From contig JAWKQO010000002.1 in the NCBI GenBank assembly GCA_041390105.1, forward strand, positions 620,001-684,000: a DNA stretch of 64,000 nt. Direction: 5' to 3'. The notes beneath the pieces were generated by a model that worked only from the letters and a program-made list of their open reading frames with translations, was not told the DNA's origin and made no database searches. Both the position numbers and the translations under genes were made by a program. The DNA is from Gemmatimonadota bacterium (GTDB lineage: Bacteria > Gemmatimonadota > Gemmatimonadetes > Longimicrobiales > Gaopeijiaceae). Below, in pieces: positions 41,955 through 50,695 of this stretch. The stretch's first letter is position 1; the number at the start of each line of letters is the position of its first letter.

Positions 41955-44900
41955 ATGGACCACCGGCAAGCGATTCCACTGCTTCTCTGTCTACTCGCGC
42001 CTCTGGCTCACCGGAACGGGCTTGCGGCACAAGTCGCCGATCCCGCGGTCATCGCACGCCATGACTCCACTGCCAAGCGTTCGCTCCCGTTGGAGCAGGG
42101 CCGCACGGTGTCGATCGATCTCAGCGAAGGATCGTGGATGTCGGTGGACGTAAGCCCGGACGGGCGCCTCCTGGTGTTCGACTACCTCGGGGACCTCTTC
42201 ACCCTTCCGATCGAAGGCGGCACGGCTACCCAGCTCACTGCGGGCATGGCCTTCGATGCCCAGCCGCGCTTCTCTCCCGACGGATCACGGATCGTGTTCA
42301 CCTCCGACCGCGACGGGGGGCAGAACATCTGGGTCCAGTCGCTGGACGGACGGGACACCGTGCAGATCAGCAAGGGGAAGGCGAACCGGGCCGAGTCCCC
42401 CGAGTGGACACCCGACGGACGCTATGTGGTGGCCTCCGTCGGCGACTTCCGGGGCTCGCGCCAACCTACACTCAAGCTTTTCCATGTCGAGGGTGGCAGC
42501 GGGTCGTACCTCATCGAAGGTTCCAGCCCGCGCAAAGGGATTGGCGCGGCGTTCGGGCCGGACGGCCGCTGGGTCTGGTACGCCGAGCGGACGGGTGCGT
42601 CCGACTGGACCTACAATGCGCAGTTGCCGCAGTACCAATTGCGGGTCTACGACCGCGACACCGGGCATGTCTACACCCGCACCACCCGCTACGGCTCCGG
42701 CCTCAGGCCTACGCTGTCGCCGGATGGCCGCTGGCTGGTCTACGGAACCAGACACGAGGACCAGACCGGCCTGGTGCTCCGCGACCTCGGCAGCGGCGAC
42801 GAGCGCTGGTTGGCCTATCCCGTCCAGCATGACGATCAGGAGTCGCGGGCCACGCTCGATCTGCTTCCGGGCATGACGTTCACGCCCGATTCCCGCGCGG
42901 TGATTGCCTCGTATAGTGGGAAGCTGTGGAGACTGCCCGTCGAGGATGGGGCAGCCACCGAGATCCCCTTTCGCGTGCGCTTCGACCTGGCGTTGGGGCC
43001 GGAGGTCGACTTCGACTACCCCATCGAGGACACGCCGACCTTCACCGTTCGCCAGATCCGTGATCTGGTGCCTTCCCCGGACGGGACCCGCTTGGCGTTC
43101 ACCGCGCTCGATCAGCTCTGGGTGTCCAACGGAGACGGAAGCGCGCCGCGCAGAATCGCCCAGCAGAGCGTCTCCCAACATCAGCCCGTGTGGTCGCCAG
43201 ACGGAAGCTGGATCGCCTACGTGACCTGGTCCGGTCAGGAGGGTCACATCATGCGTGCCCGGGCCGACGGTCGAGGTCAGCCCGAGCAGCTCACCCGCCA
43301 GGGTGGACTCTACTTGACGCCCGCCTGGTCCCCCGACGGGGCACGGATCGTGGCTCTGCGCGGAGCGGCGCGCTCGTTCCTGGAGTCATCCAGCCCCGGG
43401 GCCACCGGTGGCGCGGACGAGCTCGTCTGGATTCCGGCCGTAGGCGGTGACGCCTCGCTGATCGCGCCCGCCGAAGGCCGCTCGGATCCCCACTTCACCG
43501 CGGAGGGGGACCGCATCTGGTTGACCGGTCGTGGCGGCACCTTGCTGTCGCTGCGCTGGGACGGCACCGATGAGAAGGTACACCTGAAGGTCACGGGACC
43601 GACTCCCGCCGGATCGCGCAGCCCCATGGACGCGTCCACGCTGTGGAAGGCCCCCGTGGGGGACCAGGTGCTGGCTGACGTGAACGGGGAGCTCTACACG
43701 GTCGTGCTGCCACGCGTGGGGGCCGATACCCTGACCATCTCGGTCTCCGATCCGACGTCGGCGGCGTTCCCCGCCCGCCGGCTGACCGAGATGCGCGGGG
43801 AGTTCCCGCGCTGGAGCAGCGACGGCCGGGCGGTCCACTACTCCCTGGGCAACGCCCACTTCGTCTATGACCTGGAGGGTGCCCGGGCGTTCGACGACAG
43901 TGTGCGTGCCGCGGCGAGGAATGCTCCGGACTCCACACGCGCCGGCGGCGAGGCACGCTACGCGCCCCGTGAGCAGCGGATCGAGATCCAGGCCCAGCGG
44001 GACCTCCCCAGCGGCACCGCTGTGCTGCGGGGCGCACGGGTGATCACCATGCGCGGCGATGAGGTGATCGAGAGCGCCGACGTCGTGGTGCGCGGCAACC
44101 GCATCGCTGCCGTGGGCGCCCGCGGATCTGTGTCCGTACCGTCGGATGCGGAAGTGATCGACGTCAGCGGAAAGACGATCATTCCCGGACTGGTGGACGC
44201 CCACGCGCACATGTGGCCTACCTGGGGCGTGCACCGTACGGATCAGTGGATCTATGAAGCCAACCTGGCCTACGGCGTGACCACGACGCGGGACCCTCAG
44301 ACCTCCACCAGCGACGTGTTGACCTACGCCGACCTGGTCCAAGTCGGGGCCGTGGTGGGGCCGCGCATCTACTCGACCGGTCCCGGCGTCTTCTGGCAGG
44401 AGAGCGTTCGTGACCTGGAGCACGCGCGGACGATCCTGCGGCGCTACAGTGACTACTACGACACCAAGACCATCAAGATGTACGTGGCGGGGAACCGGCA
44501 GCAGCGCCAGTGGATCATCATGGCCGCCCGCGAGCAGGGCCTCATGCCCACCACGGAAGGCTCCCTGAACATCAAGCAGAATCTGACCGAGACCATCGAC
44601 GGCTATCCCGGTCTCGAACACTCACTTCCCATCTACCCTTTGTATGGCGATGTGGTGAAGCTCTTCGTAGAGTCGCGGCGTGTCTACACGCCTACGTTGC
44701 TGGTGTCCTACGGCGGCCCTTGGGCGGAGAACTTCTTCTACGAGACGGAAGAGGTGCACGACGATGCCAAGCTGAGGCACTTCACGCCGCACGAGGAGGT
44801 CGATCGGGTAGCATTGCGCAGACCGCAGTGGTTCCGGGAGGAGCAGCACGTGTTCGAGGATCACGCACGCTTCGTGGCCGACTTGGTGCACGCCGGGGGG

Positions 44901-45269
44901 CGTGCGGGAATCGGGAGCCACGGCCAGCTCCAGGGGCTGGGCTACCAGTGGGAGCTGTGGGCCATCCAGTCCGGGGGCCTCACGCAGCACGAGGCCCTGC
45001 GCGTGGCCACTCTGTTCGGGGCTCAGGCGATCGGCTTGGACGGAGACGTCGGGTCGATCGAGAGCGGGAAGCTTGCGGACCTGGTGATCCTGGACGCCAA
45101 CCCGCTGGACGATATTCGCAACTCCAACACTGTGCATCGGGTCATGAAGAATGGCCGGCTCTATGACGGAGATACCCTCGACGAGGTGTATCCCCGGCAG
45201 CGGTCCCTGGCGCGGTCCTGGTGGATGGACCGCGAACCGGTGGGTGTGCCGGGGCTGACACGACGCTGA
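41955..45269 (+). CDS. TolB-like propeller fused to amidohydrolase
   Basis: 1104 aa, start ATG 41955 with a leader (MDHRQAIPLLLCLLAPLAHRNGLAAQ). Residues about 50-700 are a run of WD40/TolB-type propeller blades (SPDGSRIVFTSDRDGGQNIWVQ, TPDGRYVVASVGDFRG, SPDGRWLVYGTRHEDQTG, SPDGSWIAYVTWSGQEG). Residues about 720-1080 are an amidohydrolase: IIPGLVDAHAHM metal site, GVTTTRDPQTSTSD, IKMYV with a Lys in the carboxylated-Lys region, GIGSHGQLQGLGYQWELWAIQ and the closing SGKLADLVILDANPL. This fusion is typical of Gemmatimonadota and related phyla; the substrate (a cyclic amide or dipeptide) is unknown. Confidence 0.8.
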   Translation: MDHRQAIPLLLCLLAPLAHRNGLAAQVADPAVIARHDSTAKRSLPLEQGRTVSIDLSEGSWMSVDVSPDGRLLVFDYLGDLFTLPIEGGTATQLTAGMAFDAQPRFSPDGSRIVFTSDRDGGQNIWVQSLDGRDTVQISKGKANRAESPEWTPDGRYVVASVGDFRGSRQPTLKLFHVEGGSGSYLIEGSSPRKGIGAAFGPDGRWVWYAERTGASDWTYNAQLPQYQLRVYDRDTGHVYTRTTRYGSGLRPTLSPDGRWLVYGTRHEDQTGLVLRDLGSGDERWLAYPVQHDDQESRATLDLLPGMTFTPDSRAVIASYSGKLWRLPVEDGAATEIPFRVRFDLALGPEVDFDYPIEDTPTFTVRQIRDLVPSPDGTRLAFTALDQLWVSNGDGSAPRRIAQQSVSQHQPVWSPDGSWIAYVTWSGQEGHIMRARADGRGQPEQLTRQGGLYLTPAWSPDGARIVALRGAARSFLESSSPGATGGADELVWIPAVGGDASLIAPAEGRSDPHFTAEGDRIWLTGRGGTLLSLRWDGTDEKVHLKVTGPTPAGSRSPMDASTLWKAPVGDQVLADVNGELYTVVLPRVGADTLTISVSDPTSAAFPARRLTEMRGEFPRWSSDGRAVHYSLGNAHFVYDLEGARAFDDSVRAAARNAPDSTRAGGEARYAPREQRIEIQAQRDLPSGTAVLRGARVITMRGDEVIESADVVVRGNRIAAVGARGSVSVPSDAEVIDVSGKTIIPGLVDAHAHMWPTWGVHRTDQWIYEANLAYGVTTTRDPQTSTSDVLTYADLVQVGAVVGPRIYSTGPGVFWQESVRDLEHARTILRRYSDYYDTKTIKMYVAGNRQQRQWIIMAAREQGLMPTTEGSLNIKQNLTETIDGYPGLEHSLPIYPLYGDVVKLFVESRRVYTPTLLVSYGGPWAENFFYETEEVHDDAKLRHFTPHEEVDRVALRRPQWFREEQHVFEDHARFVADLVHAGGRAGIGSHGQLQGLGYQWELWAIQSGGLTQHEALRVATLFGAQAIGLDGDVGSIESGKLADLVILDANPLDDIRNSNTVHRVMKNGRLYDGDTLDEVYPRQRSLARSWWMDREPVGVPGLTRR

Positions 45270-45359
45270 ACCGACAGCAACTCCCTGGGAATCGGACGCA
45301 CGCGCGCTATCGCGTTGGCCGTCTCGAGCGGTGGGGCGATGTGTCTGACAGCGTGCACC

Positions 45360-46889
45360 TCAACGAGGGAGAGTACGGTTCCAGTGAAGGACACCGTACT
45401 TCTGCAGGATGTCGAGCGTGGAGTCCAGCGGAAGCGCCTTGTAGACGTGCCCGCGGCCGCGCGTGGTGGATGCTTTGAGCATCGCGTTATAGATCGCTTC
45501 CTCGGTAGCCTCCACGACCGCGGCGAAGAGCGGCGACATCTGGGGGTTGGAAAGCGAGGGTGCGACGCGCAGGCTGGCCGCGTCCCGCTCGCGCCGAACA
45601 CCGCTGGCCGTAGAGAATGCGACGACATAGTCGCCGGAGCTGTTGTGTGCGAAGGAACCAGTGCGCACGGCGCCGAACATGGCGCGCTCCGCCAGACGCT
45701 GAAGCGTGTTGGCGTCGAGCGGTGCATCCGTGGCCACCACCATCATCAACGAGCCTCCGTCCTCCGGCTGGGGCTCGGGCGCGTCGTTGGGTCGGGCCAA
45801 CTCGCTTCGGTAGGTGAAGGCGCCGAGCTCTCGGCCCACTGGGGCGCCGTTCATGGTGAGCGCACCACCGAAGTTGGTCTGGACCAGCACACCCACGGTC
45901 CACCCTCCCAACGACTCCGGCAGCATCCGTGAGCTCGTCCCGATCCCACCCTTCCATCCGAAGGCGGTGGTGCCGGTTCCGGCGCCCACCGAGCCTTCGG
46001 CCACCACTCCCGACGAAGCGGAGGCGAGTGCTTCGCGGACGTGGGCTGCCGAGACAGGATCAGCCCACATGTCGCTCAGCCAACTGTCGTTGGTTTCGCC
46101 GACTACCGGGTTGATCGTGTGCTCGGGGGTGCTGTCTGCTTCCATCAGGGTCCACGCCAACGCCCGTGCGGCGGACCAGACACAGAGCGTGCACGTGAGC
46201 AGAATGGGAGTTTCGATCTCGCCGAACTCCCGCACCTGCGTCTCGCCGATGAGCTTGCCGTAGCCGTTGGCGCTGTAGATCCAGGCGGGCACCGGGCGAG
46301 CATACAGATCGCCCGGGGCCGGGATCACGGCGGTCACGCCGGTGCGGATGTCGTCTCCTTGACGGATGGTGGCGTGTCCGACCCGCACACCCTGCACATC
46401 TGTGATGGCATTGAGTGGGCCGGGTGGGAAAACGCCCACTATCAAACCAATGTCGCGGGCGCGCGGGCGCGCCGCGCCGTCGTCTCGGTAGTCGGGTCCG
46501 ACCCCGCGCGCAGAAGGTGTGAGCGTCAGGTGGAGCGCCATCGCGCCAGAGGCGTCCACGCAATCTCCGCTGAGGACATCGCTTCCCAGCAACCGGCAGT
46601 GGATGTGGCTGGATGCGGAGGCGCCGGCGAAACGAAACGCCAGACCACCCGTTCGCTCGATGCCTTCGAGCACCGCGCCTGTACCGGCGGCAAAGAGGAG
46701 GTCGCCTTGGAGTCGGTCCTCTTCGACGCGAAGGTGCACGATCCACTGTTCTTCCTCGCCGTCGGAGAAGCGCGCGGTGCCACTCCATTGCAGGAGTGGC
46801 TCCTGCGCGGCCAGGGCCGGGGGGAGCGCGAGCGCCGCCCCTGCCAGGGCCACACACGACAGCAGGGACCTGCAGAGAGTCGAGGACAT
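45360..46889 (-). CDS. P1-family peptidase (DmpA/BapA-like) with extra N-terminal domain
   Basis: 509 aa from 46889; a longer frame upstream has no better signal. The leader ends at PALAAQ. Residues about 30-125 form an additional beta-rich domain (QWSGTARFSDGEEEQWIVHLRVEE) not present in the roughly 375-aa DmpA. From residue 160 the P1 core reads NAITDVQGVRVGHATI, TGVTAVIP, NGYGKLIGETQVREFG, ETNDSWLSD, EGSVGAGTGTTAFGWKGGIGTSSR (autocleavage and nucleophile region) and LMMVVATDAPLDA. The family acts as beta-aminopeptidase or D-stereospecific aminopeptidase after self-cleavage. It follows two genes in the same operon by short gaps. Confidence 0.82.
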   Translation of the reverse strand: MSSTLCRSLLSCVALAGAALALPPALAAQEPLLQWSGTARFSDGEEEQWIVHLRVEEDRLQGDLLFAAGTGAVLEGIERTGGLAFRFAGASASSHIHCRLLGSDVLSGDCVDASGAMALHLTLTPSARGVGPDYRDDGAARPRARDIGLIVGVFPPGPLNAITDVQGVRVGHATIRQGDDIRTGVTAVIPAPGDLYARPVPAWIYSANGYGKLIGETQVREFGEIETPILLTCTLCVWSAARALAWTLMEADSTPEHTINPVVGETNDSWLSDMWADPVSAAHVREALASASSGVVAEGSVGAGTGTTAFGWKGGIGTSSRMLPESLGGWTVGVLVQTNFGGALTMNGAPVGRELGAFTYRSELARPNDAPEPQPEDGGSLMMVVATDAPLDANTLQRLAERAMFGAVRTGSFAHNSSGDYVVAFSTASGVRRERDAASLRVAPSLSNPQMSPLFAAVVEATEEAIYNAMLKASTTRGRGHVYKALPLDSTLDILQKYGVLHWNRTLPR

Positions 46890-46911
46890 GGATCCGCTCC
46901 GGATCAGGGGC

Positions 46912-48087
46912 TCAGTCACCCAGATAGCGCGCTGGCTCGACACGGCGCTCTCCGGCGGGGCGCCAGCGGAAGCGACGGAGCCAGCGATTCTCTCGCGTCT
47001 CCACCGCGTCGGCGATCAGCTCTCCCAGGACAGGACCGAACTTGTAGGCGTGACCGCTTCCCCCGGTGGCCACGACCACGCCGGGCCGGTCGGGGTGGCG
47101 GTCGATGAAGAAATCGTTGTCGAAGGTCTCCGTGTAGACGCACAGTCGACGCGTCACGATCGGCGCATCCGCTACCTTCGGGAGGGCCCGCTCCAGGAAC
47201 TGGCGCAACCGTGCTTCGTCGCGGCTCGAGACCACTCGCTCCGCGTCCGGGTGCAGCGGTGTACCGGGACCGTGGTTGGCCACCTTCAAGCGGCCGTCTG
47301 GCAACGCGGGGAATCCGTACCAGCCGCTACCCGCGATATCCGCTGCCCAGGGCAGAAAGGCTGGGGGCACCCACGCCTCGGGCTGCTCCACCAGAAGGTG
47401 GAAGACGGGTTGCCCCACGGCCCACACGCGGTCGGCGAGCTCGGGGAGCAGGGTGGGGGTCCAGCTGCCGGTGGCCACGACCACGACATCCGCTGGTCGC
47501 GGGGCGGATTCTCCAGCGAACCGAACCAGGGGCTCGTCGGCGCGCCGCTCGATGGCGACGGCTCGCCGCCCCACTCGGAGGGTCACTCCCATGCTCCGCG
47601 CGCGCAGCGCCAGCTCCTCGATCACCCTCCCGCTCGGGGACCAGCCGCCCCCCCGGTTCACGTATCCATCCGCGTAGGCGGCCTCCGACCAGCACGTGCC
47701 TCCGCTCCGCGCAGCGGCCGGGTCCAGGCGCTCCACAGCGTGCCCCCGCTGCACGGCGGTGACGAAGGATGCGTGCTCGAAGCTGCCTGGCTCCAGCGGT
47801 CCGGCGGCGAGCAGCAGGAAGCCCGTGCGCTGGAAGGCGTCCCACCCCCACTGCTGGTTCCAGCGCTCCCACCCCTCCAACGCCCGTTCGGCCAGCTCGG
47901 TATAGAAGACGTCGGTGCCGTAGTCGGTGCGGACGATCTTGCTGACATCGTTGGACGCAGCATCCGGATGCGGGAACGGTCCTGGCTCGTCGACTTCCAC
48001 CGACCAGCCGCGCGCTGCCAGCTCGATCGCCGCCGTGAGGCCGAACACGCCAGCGCCCAGGACCAGGACGGAGCCGGGCGGCCTCAC
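46912..48087 (-). CDS. FAD-dependent amine oxidoreductase (DAO family)
   Basis: 391 aa, GTG start at 48087 overlapping the preceding gene by GTGA. N-terminal FAD site SVLVLGAGVFGLTAAIELAARG, then an NDVSKIVRTDYG segment, GGGWSPSGRVIEEL, VVVATGSWTP, a flavin-proximal RRLCVYTETFDNDFFIDRHP and a C-terminal GHAYKFGPVLGELIAD, the sarcosine-oxidase/MSOX pattern. Covalent FAD attachment would need a Cys near residue 310; C in RRLCVYT is at the right place. Substrate is probably a secondary amine or amino acid; the neighbouring P1 peptidase could provide it (inference). Confidence 0.78.
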   Translation of the reverse strand: MRPPGSVLVLGAGVFGLTAAIELAARGWSVEVDEPGPFPHPDAASNDVSKIVRTDYGTDVFYTELAERALEGWERWNQQWGWDAFQRTGFLLLAAGPLEPGSFEHASFVTAVQRGHAVERLDPAAARSGGTCWSEAAYADGYVNRGGGWSPSGRVIEELALRARSMGVTLRVGRRAVAIERRADEPLVRFAGESAPRPADVVVVATGSWTPTLLPELADRVWAVGQPVFHLLVEQPEAWVPPAFLPWAADIAGSGWYGFPALPDGRLKVANHGPGTPLHPDAERVVSSRDEARLRQFLERALPKVADAPIVTRRLCVYTETFDNDFFIDRHPDRPGVVVATGGSGHAYKFGPVLGELIADAVETRENRWLRRFRWRPAGERRVEPARYLGD

Positions 48088-48608
48088 GCGGGAGACTCCG
48101 CTCCGCCCGCCGCTTCGATGCTCGACACCTGGAGCGCGAGCAGGCCTTCACAGCCCGGCTCCGCCGCCAGCGTGGCGACGACGCTCGCCTGCGTGCCCGG
48201 CGGCGGCCTCCTGGTGGGGACCCCCAGCAGCGCGAAGCGCTCAGCCTCTCCTACGTCGAGAACGAGGCAGCTCGAGGTGCCCCGCACGGTGCCACTGAGA
48301 CGGACCGAGCCGTCTTCTGCGGTGGCGAGGAAGGGATCCGAGAAGCGCACTGGACGCTGGTCGGCGTACGCCACGTAGAAGAGGTAGGTCCGATCCGCCT
48401 CGACCCAGGACGGGATGGTCACCTGGAACTCGGCCAGGCCGTCGTCGTCGGTGACCTGTTCGCCCAGGATCTCGTGAGGGCTGCCGATCCCCCCGAATCC
48501 CAGGAGGATCGGGGTGCGGCCCGTGACGTCCAGCACGCGCACCTGCACACGGGTGCCCGCCGGCCCGCCGCGGGGAGCGAGCTCGAGAGCGATCTGGGGA
48601 GGGCTCAT
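48084..48608 (-). CDS. Hypothetical beta-sandwich protein, first gene of amine oxidase operon
   Basis: 174 aa from 48608, ending in a 4-base overlap with the oxidoreductase. No signal peptide. Two repeats of about 80 residues have immunoglobulin-like strand patterns (GTRVQVRVLDVTGRTPILLGFGGIG, GSVRLSGTVRGTSSCLVLDVGEAERF) and a GAVT-like acidic loop. It may be a small accessory or a substrate-binding protein of the oxidase. No family recognised. Confidence 0.5.
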   Translation of the reverse strand: MSPPQIALELAPRGGPAGTRVQVRVLDVTGRTPILLGFGGIGSPHEILGEQVTDDDGLAEFQVTIPSWVEADRTYLFYVAYADQRPVRFSDPFLATAEDGSVRLSGTVRGTSSCLVLDVGEAERFALLGVPTRRPPPGTQASVVATLAAEPGCEGLLALQVSSIEAAGGAESPA

Positions 48609-48830
48609 CCGGGGTCCGTTCGCGAGGGGCCAGGCCCATGATCCCAGCGCGACCGAGGGAGGGTCGGGCCAGGGGCCGAGCCCATGATCGTGGCCTGAGC
48701 GTTGCGGTTCAAGCGCCCACCGCTTCTCCCGGCGGGCACGAATGGCCCGTTCCGTGTATTTTAAGATTCAAGGGTATCCCCGATGGCCGGGCGCCCCCTT
48801 CCACGACCCCCGCTGAATAGGAGGCTGTCC

Positions 48831-49472
48831 ATGAAACTCACTCGTTGGTTCTTCTCGCTCGCCTTGGCGGGTGTGGCTGCCTGTGGCGGTGGCGACAACG
48901 GCACCGGGCCCAACCCCCCGCCCAGCAACAACAACCCCACTCTGGCCACCATTCGGGTCGGGAGCGCGACCGTATCCCTGAACGCGGGCCAGACGGCCAC
49001 GGTGACGCCCCAGGCGCTCGACGCCAACGGGAACGTGATCGCCAACGTGACGGGCTTCACGTTCGCGTCCTCCAACGCGGGCGTCGTGGAAGCCCAGGCG
49101 GGGGGCACGCTGTTGGGCATCGGCGCCGGCTCGGCAACGGTTACGGTGTCTCTCACGCGAGACGGTGTCACCGCGACGGCCACGGTCACCGTGACGGTGA
49201 GCGGAGCGCTTCCCACCGCTGCCGGCGTGACGGCGGGCAGCTCGGCCAACACCTTCACGCCACAGACCATCGTGGTGGCGCGCAACGCCGACGTGACCTT
49301 CACGTTCGGATCGTTGCTGCACAACGTGACCTTCCAGGCGACCGCCGGTGCGCCGGCCAACGTGCCCAACACACAGAACGCCGACGCGGTGCGCACCTTT
49401 ACGGCCGCTGGTGATTTCCCGTACGACTGCACGCTACATTCAGGCATGTCGGGCACCGTGATCGTCCGCTGA
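48831..49472 (+). CDS. Lipoprotein with Ig-like domain and type 1 copper (cupredoxin) domain
   Basis: 213 aa, start ATG 48831 after TAGGAGG; the leader MKLTRWFFSLALAGVAAC has lipobox Cys18. A Gly/Pro/Asn linker (TGPNPPPSNNNPT) is followed by a Big-2-like domain (SVTLNAGQTATVTPQALDANGNVI, VSLTRDGVTATATVTVTVSG) and a cupredoxin domain with ligand candidates His in LLHNVTF, Cys and His in DYDCTLHSGM, and Met in the same segment. It is probably an electron-transfer or copper-binding protein on the outer surface. The next gene starts 93 bases on, after a terminator. Confidence 0.75.
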   Translation: MKLTRWFFSLALAGVAACGGGDNGTGPNPPPSNNNPTLATIRVGSATVSLNAGQTATVTPQALDANGNVIANVTGFTFASSNAGVVEAQAGGTLLGIGAGSATVTVSLTRDGVTATATVTVTVSGALPTAAGVTAGSSANTFTPQTIVVARNADVTFTFGSLLHNVTFQATAGAPANVPNTQNADAVRTFTAAGDFPYDCTLHSGMSGTVIVR

Positions 49473-49509
49473 CGGTCGGAGCCGGCCCGAGGGTGCAACC
49501 CTCGATCCT

Positions 49510-49543
49510 GCGCGGGCGTCCCATGGGGCGCCCGCGCTTTTTT
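49510..49543 (+). terminator. Intrinsic terminator after cupredoxin gene
   Basis: GCGCGGGCGTCCC (49510-49522) pairs with GGGGCGCCCGCGC (49525-49537, one G-T wobble, top pairs open) and six T follow (49538-49543). This is the clearest terminator with a T-run in the window. Confidence 0.85.
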
Positions 49544-49564
49544 CTCCCGTTCCAGGAGACCCAC

Positions 49565-50587
49565 ATGTCTCGCGCCCTGCTCCTCGCCACGACGATGCTC
49601 AGTGTGGTCCTCCCGGCGCACGCACAGGAGGCGCCTGGCGGGACCGTGCTCGTCGCCAATATGAACGACGACTCGGTCTGGATGGTGGACGTGGAGACGG
49701 GTGAGCGCCGGGGCATGATCCGCACCCACATCGCACCGCACGAGATTGCGGTGTCCGCCGACGGACGTGTCGCGGCCGTGACCAACTACGGGGATCAGCG
49801 AGGTCCAGGGAACCTCGTCCAGATCGTGGACATTCCCACGGCCACCGTCACGGGGGAGTTCGAGGTTGCCGGGTACGAGCGGCTGCATGGCGCGGCGTGG
49901 CTTCCGGGTGATTCCGTGCTGGCACTGACCTCGGAGCGGACGGGCGAGATCCTGTTTGTGGATCCCCACAGCGGAGCGATCCTGGAGAAGCGCTCGACCG
50001 AAGGGCGGGCGTCGCACATGCTCTCGTTGGCGGGACCCTGGATCTACACGGCCAACATTGTCGACGGGACGGTGAGCCGGATCGCCCGGGATGGCTCGGA
50101 GCCCACACGTGCCTGGCCCGCCGGGACGCGCACGGAAGGCGTGGCGGCCACTCCCGATGGGCTGGAGGGATGGACGGGTAGCATGGAAGGCGGTGAGGTG
50201 GTGGGGGTGCGAGGCGCGACGGGAGAGGTTGTCGCGCGCGTCGAGGGCCTCGCCGTGCCCTACCGGCTGGCGGTGACCGCGGACGGGGGCACCGTGGTGG
50301 TGAGCGACCCGGAGTCCCACGTGCTCGGCCTCATCGATCGGGCCTCGGCCGAGTTGAGGCGGGTGGACGTCGGCGCTGCAGCCGCTGCCTCGGGCCTGGG
50401 GGATGAGCCGTCCCCGCAGGGGTTCGTACTTTCACCGGACGGCCGCTGGGCCTTCGTGTCCACGAAAGCGGTCGACCGGGTGGCGGTGATCGACGTCGCG
50501 CAGGGCCGGGTCGTCCGCTTTCTTCCGGCCGGAGCCGGACCGGACGGGATTGCCTTCAGCCCCGTACGGGTGCGCCCGGCGCCCTGA
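49565..50587 (+). CDS. Exported YncE-like beta-propeller protein
   Basis: 340 aa, ATG 49565 after CAGGAGACC. Signal peptide MSRALLLATTMLSVVLPAHAQ. Seven propeller blades: GTVLVANMNDDSVWMVDVETGERRG, GRVAAVTNYGDQRGPGNLVQIVD, DSVLALTSERTGEILFVDPHSG, WIYTANIVDGTVSRIARDGSEP, GGTVVVSDPESHVLGLIDRAS and GRWAFVSTKAVDRVAVIDVAQGR. The YncE/PQQ-like propellers bind no visible cofactor. Whether it pairs with the preceding cupredoxin is unclear, since a terminator separates them. Confidence 0.78.
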   Translation: MSRALLLATTMLSVVLPAHAQEAPGGTVLVANMNDDSVWMVDVETGERRGMIRTHIAPHEIAVSADGRVAAVTNYGDQRGPGNLVQIVDIPTATVTGEFEVAGYERLHGAAWLPGDSVLALTSERTGEILFVDPHSGAILEKRSTEGRASHMLSLAGPWIYTANIVDGTVSRIARDGSEPTRAWPAGTRTEGVAATPDGLEGWTGSMEGGEVVGVRGATGEVVARVEGLAVPYRLAVTADGGTVVVSDPESHVLGLIDRASAELRRVDVGAAAAASGLGDEPSPQGFVLSPDGRWAFVSTKAVDRVAVIDVAQGRVVRFLPAGAGPDGIAFSPVRVRPAP

Positions 50588-50600
50588 CCCCTGGGGGGCC

Positions 50601-50642
50601 GGGTTTCCGCGTGTCCGGGGGAGACCCCGTGCCGCGGAACCC
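50601..50642. repeat. Nested hairpin with GAGA tetraloop before caspase gene
   Basis: GGGTTTCCGCG (50601-50611) pairs with CGCGGAACCC (50633-50642) with one bulged T, and inside it CGGGG-GAGA-CCCCG (50616-50629) forms a GNRA-type tetraloop. It lies between two genes and may be a terminator of the propeller gene. Confidence 0.45.
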
Positions 50643-50695
50643 GCATCGGGAGCGCGGGGTCAGTGCCCGAATCGACCCCTCGACCCGAGTGCGCC

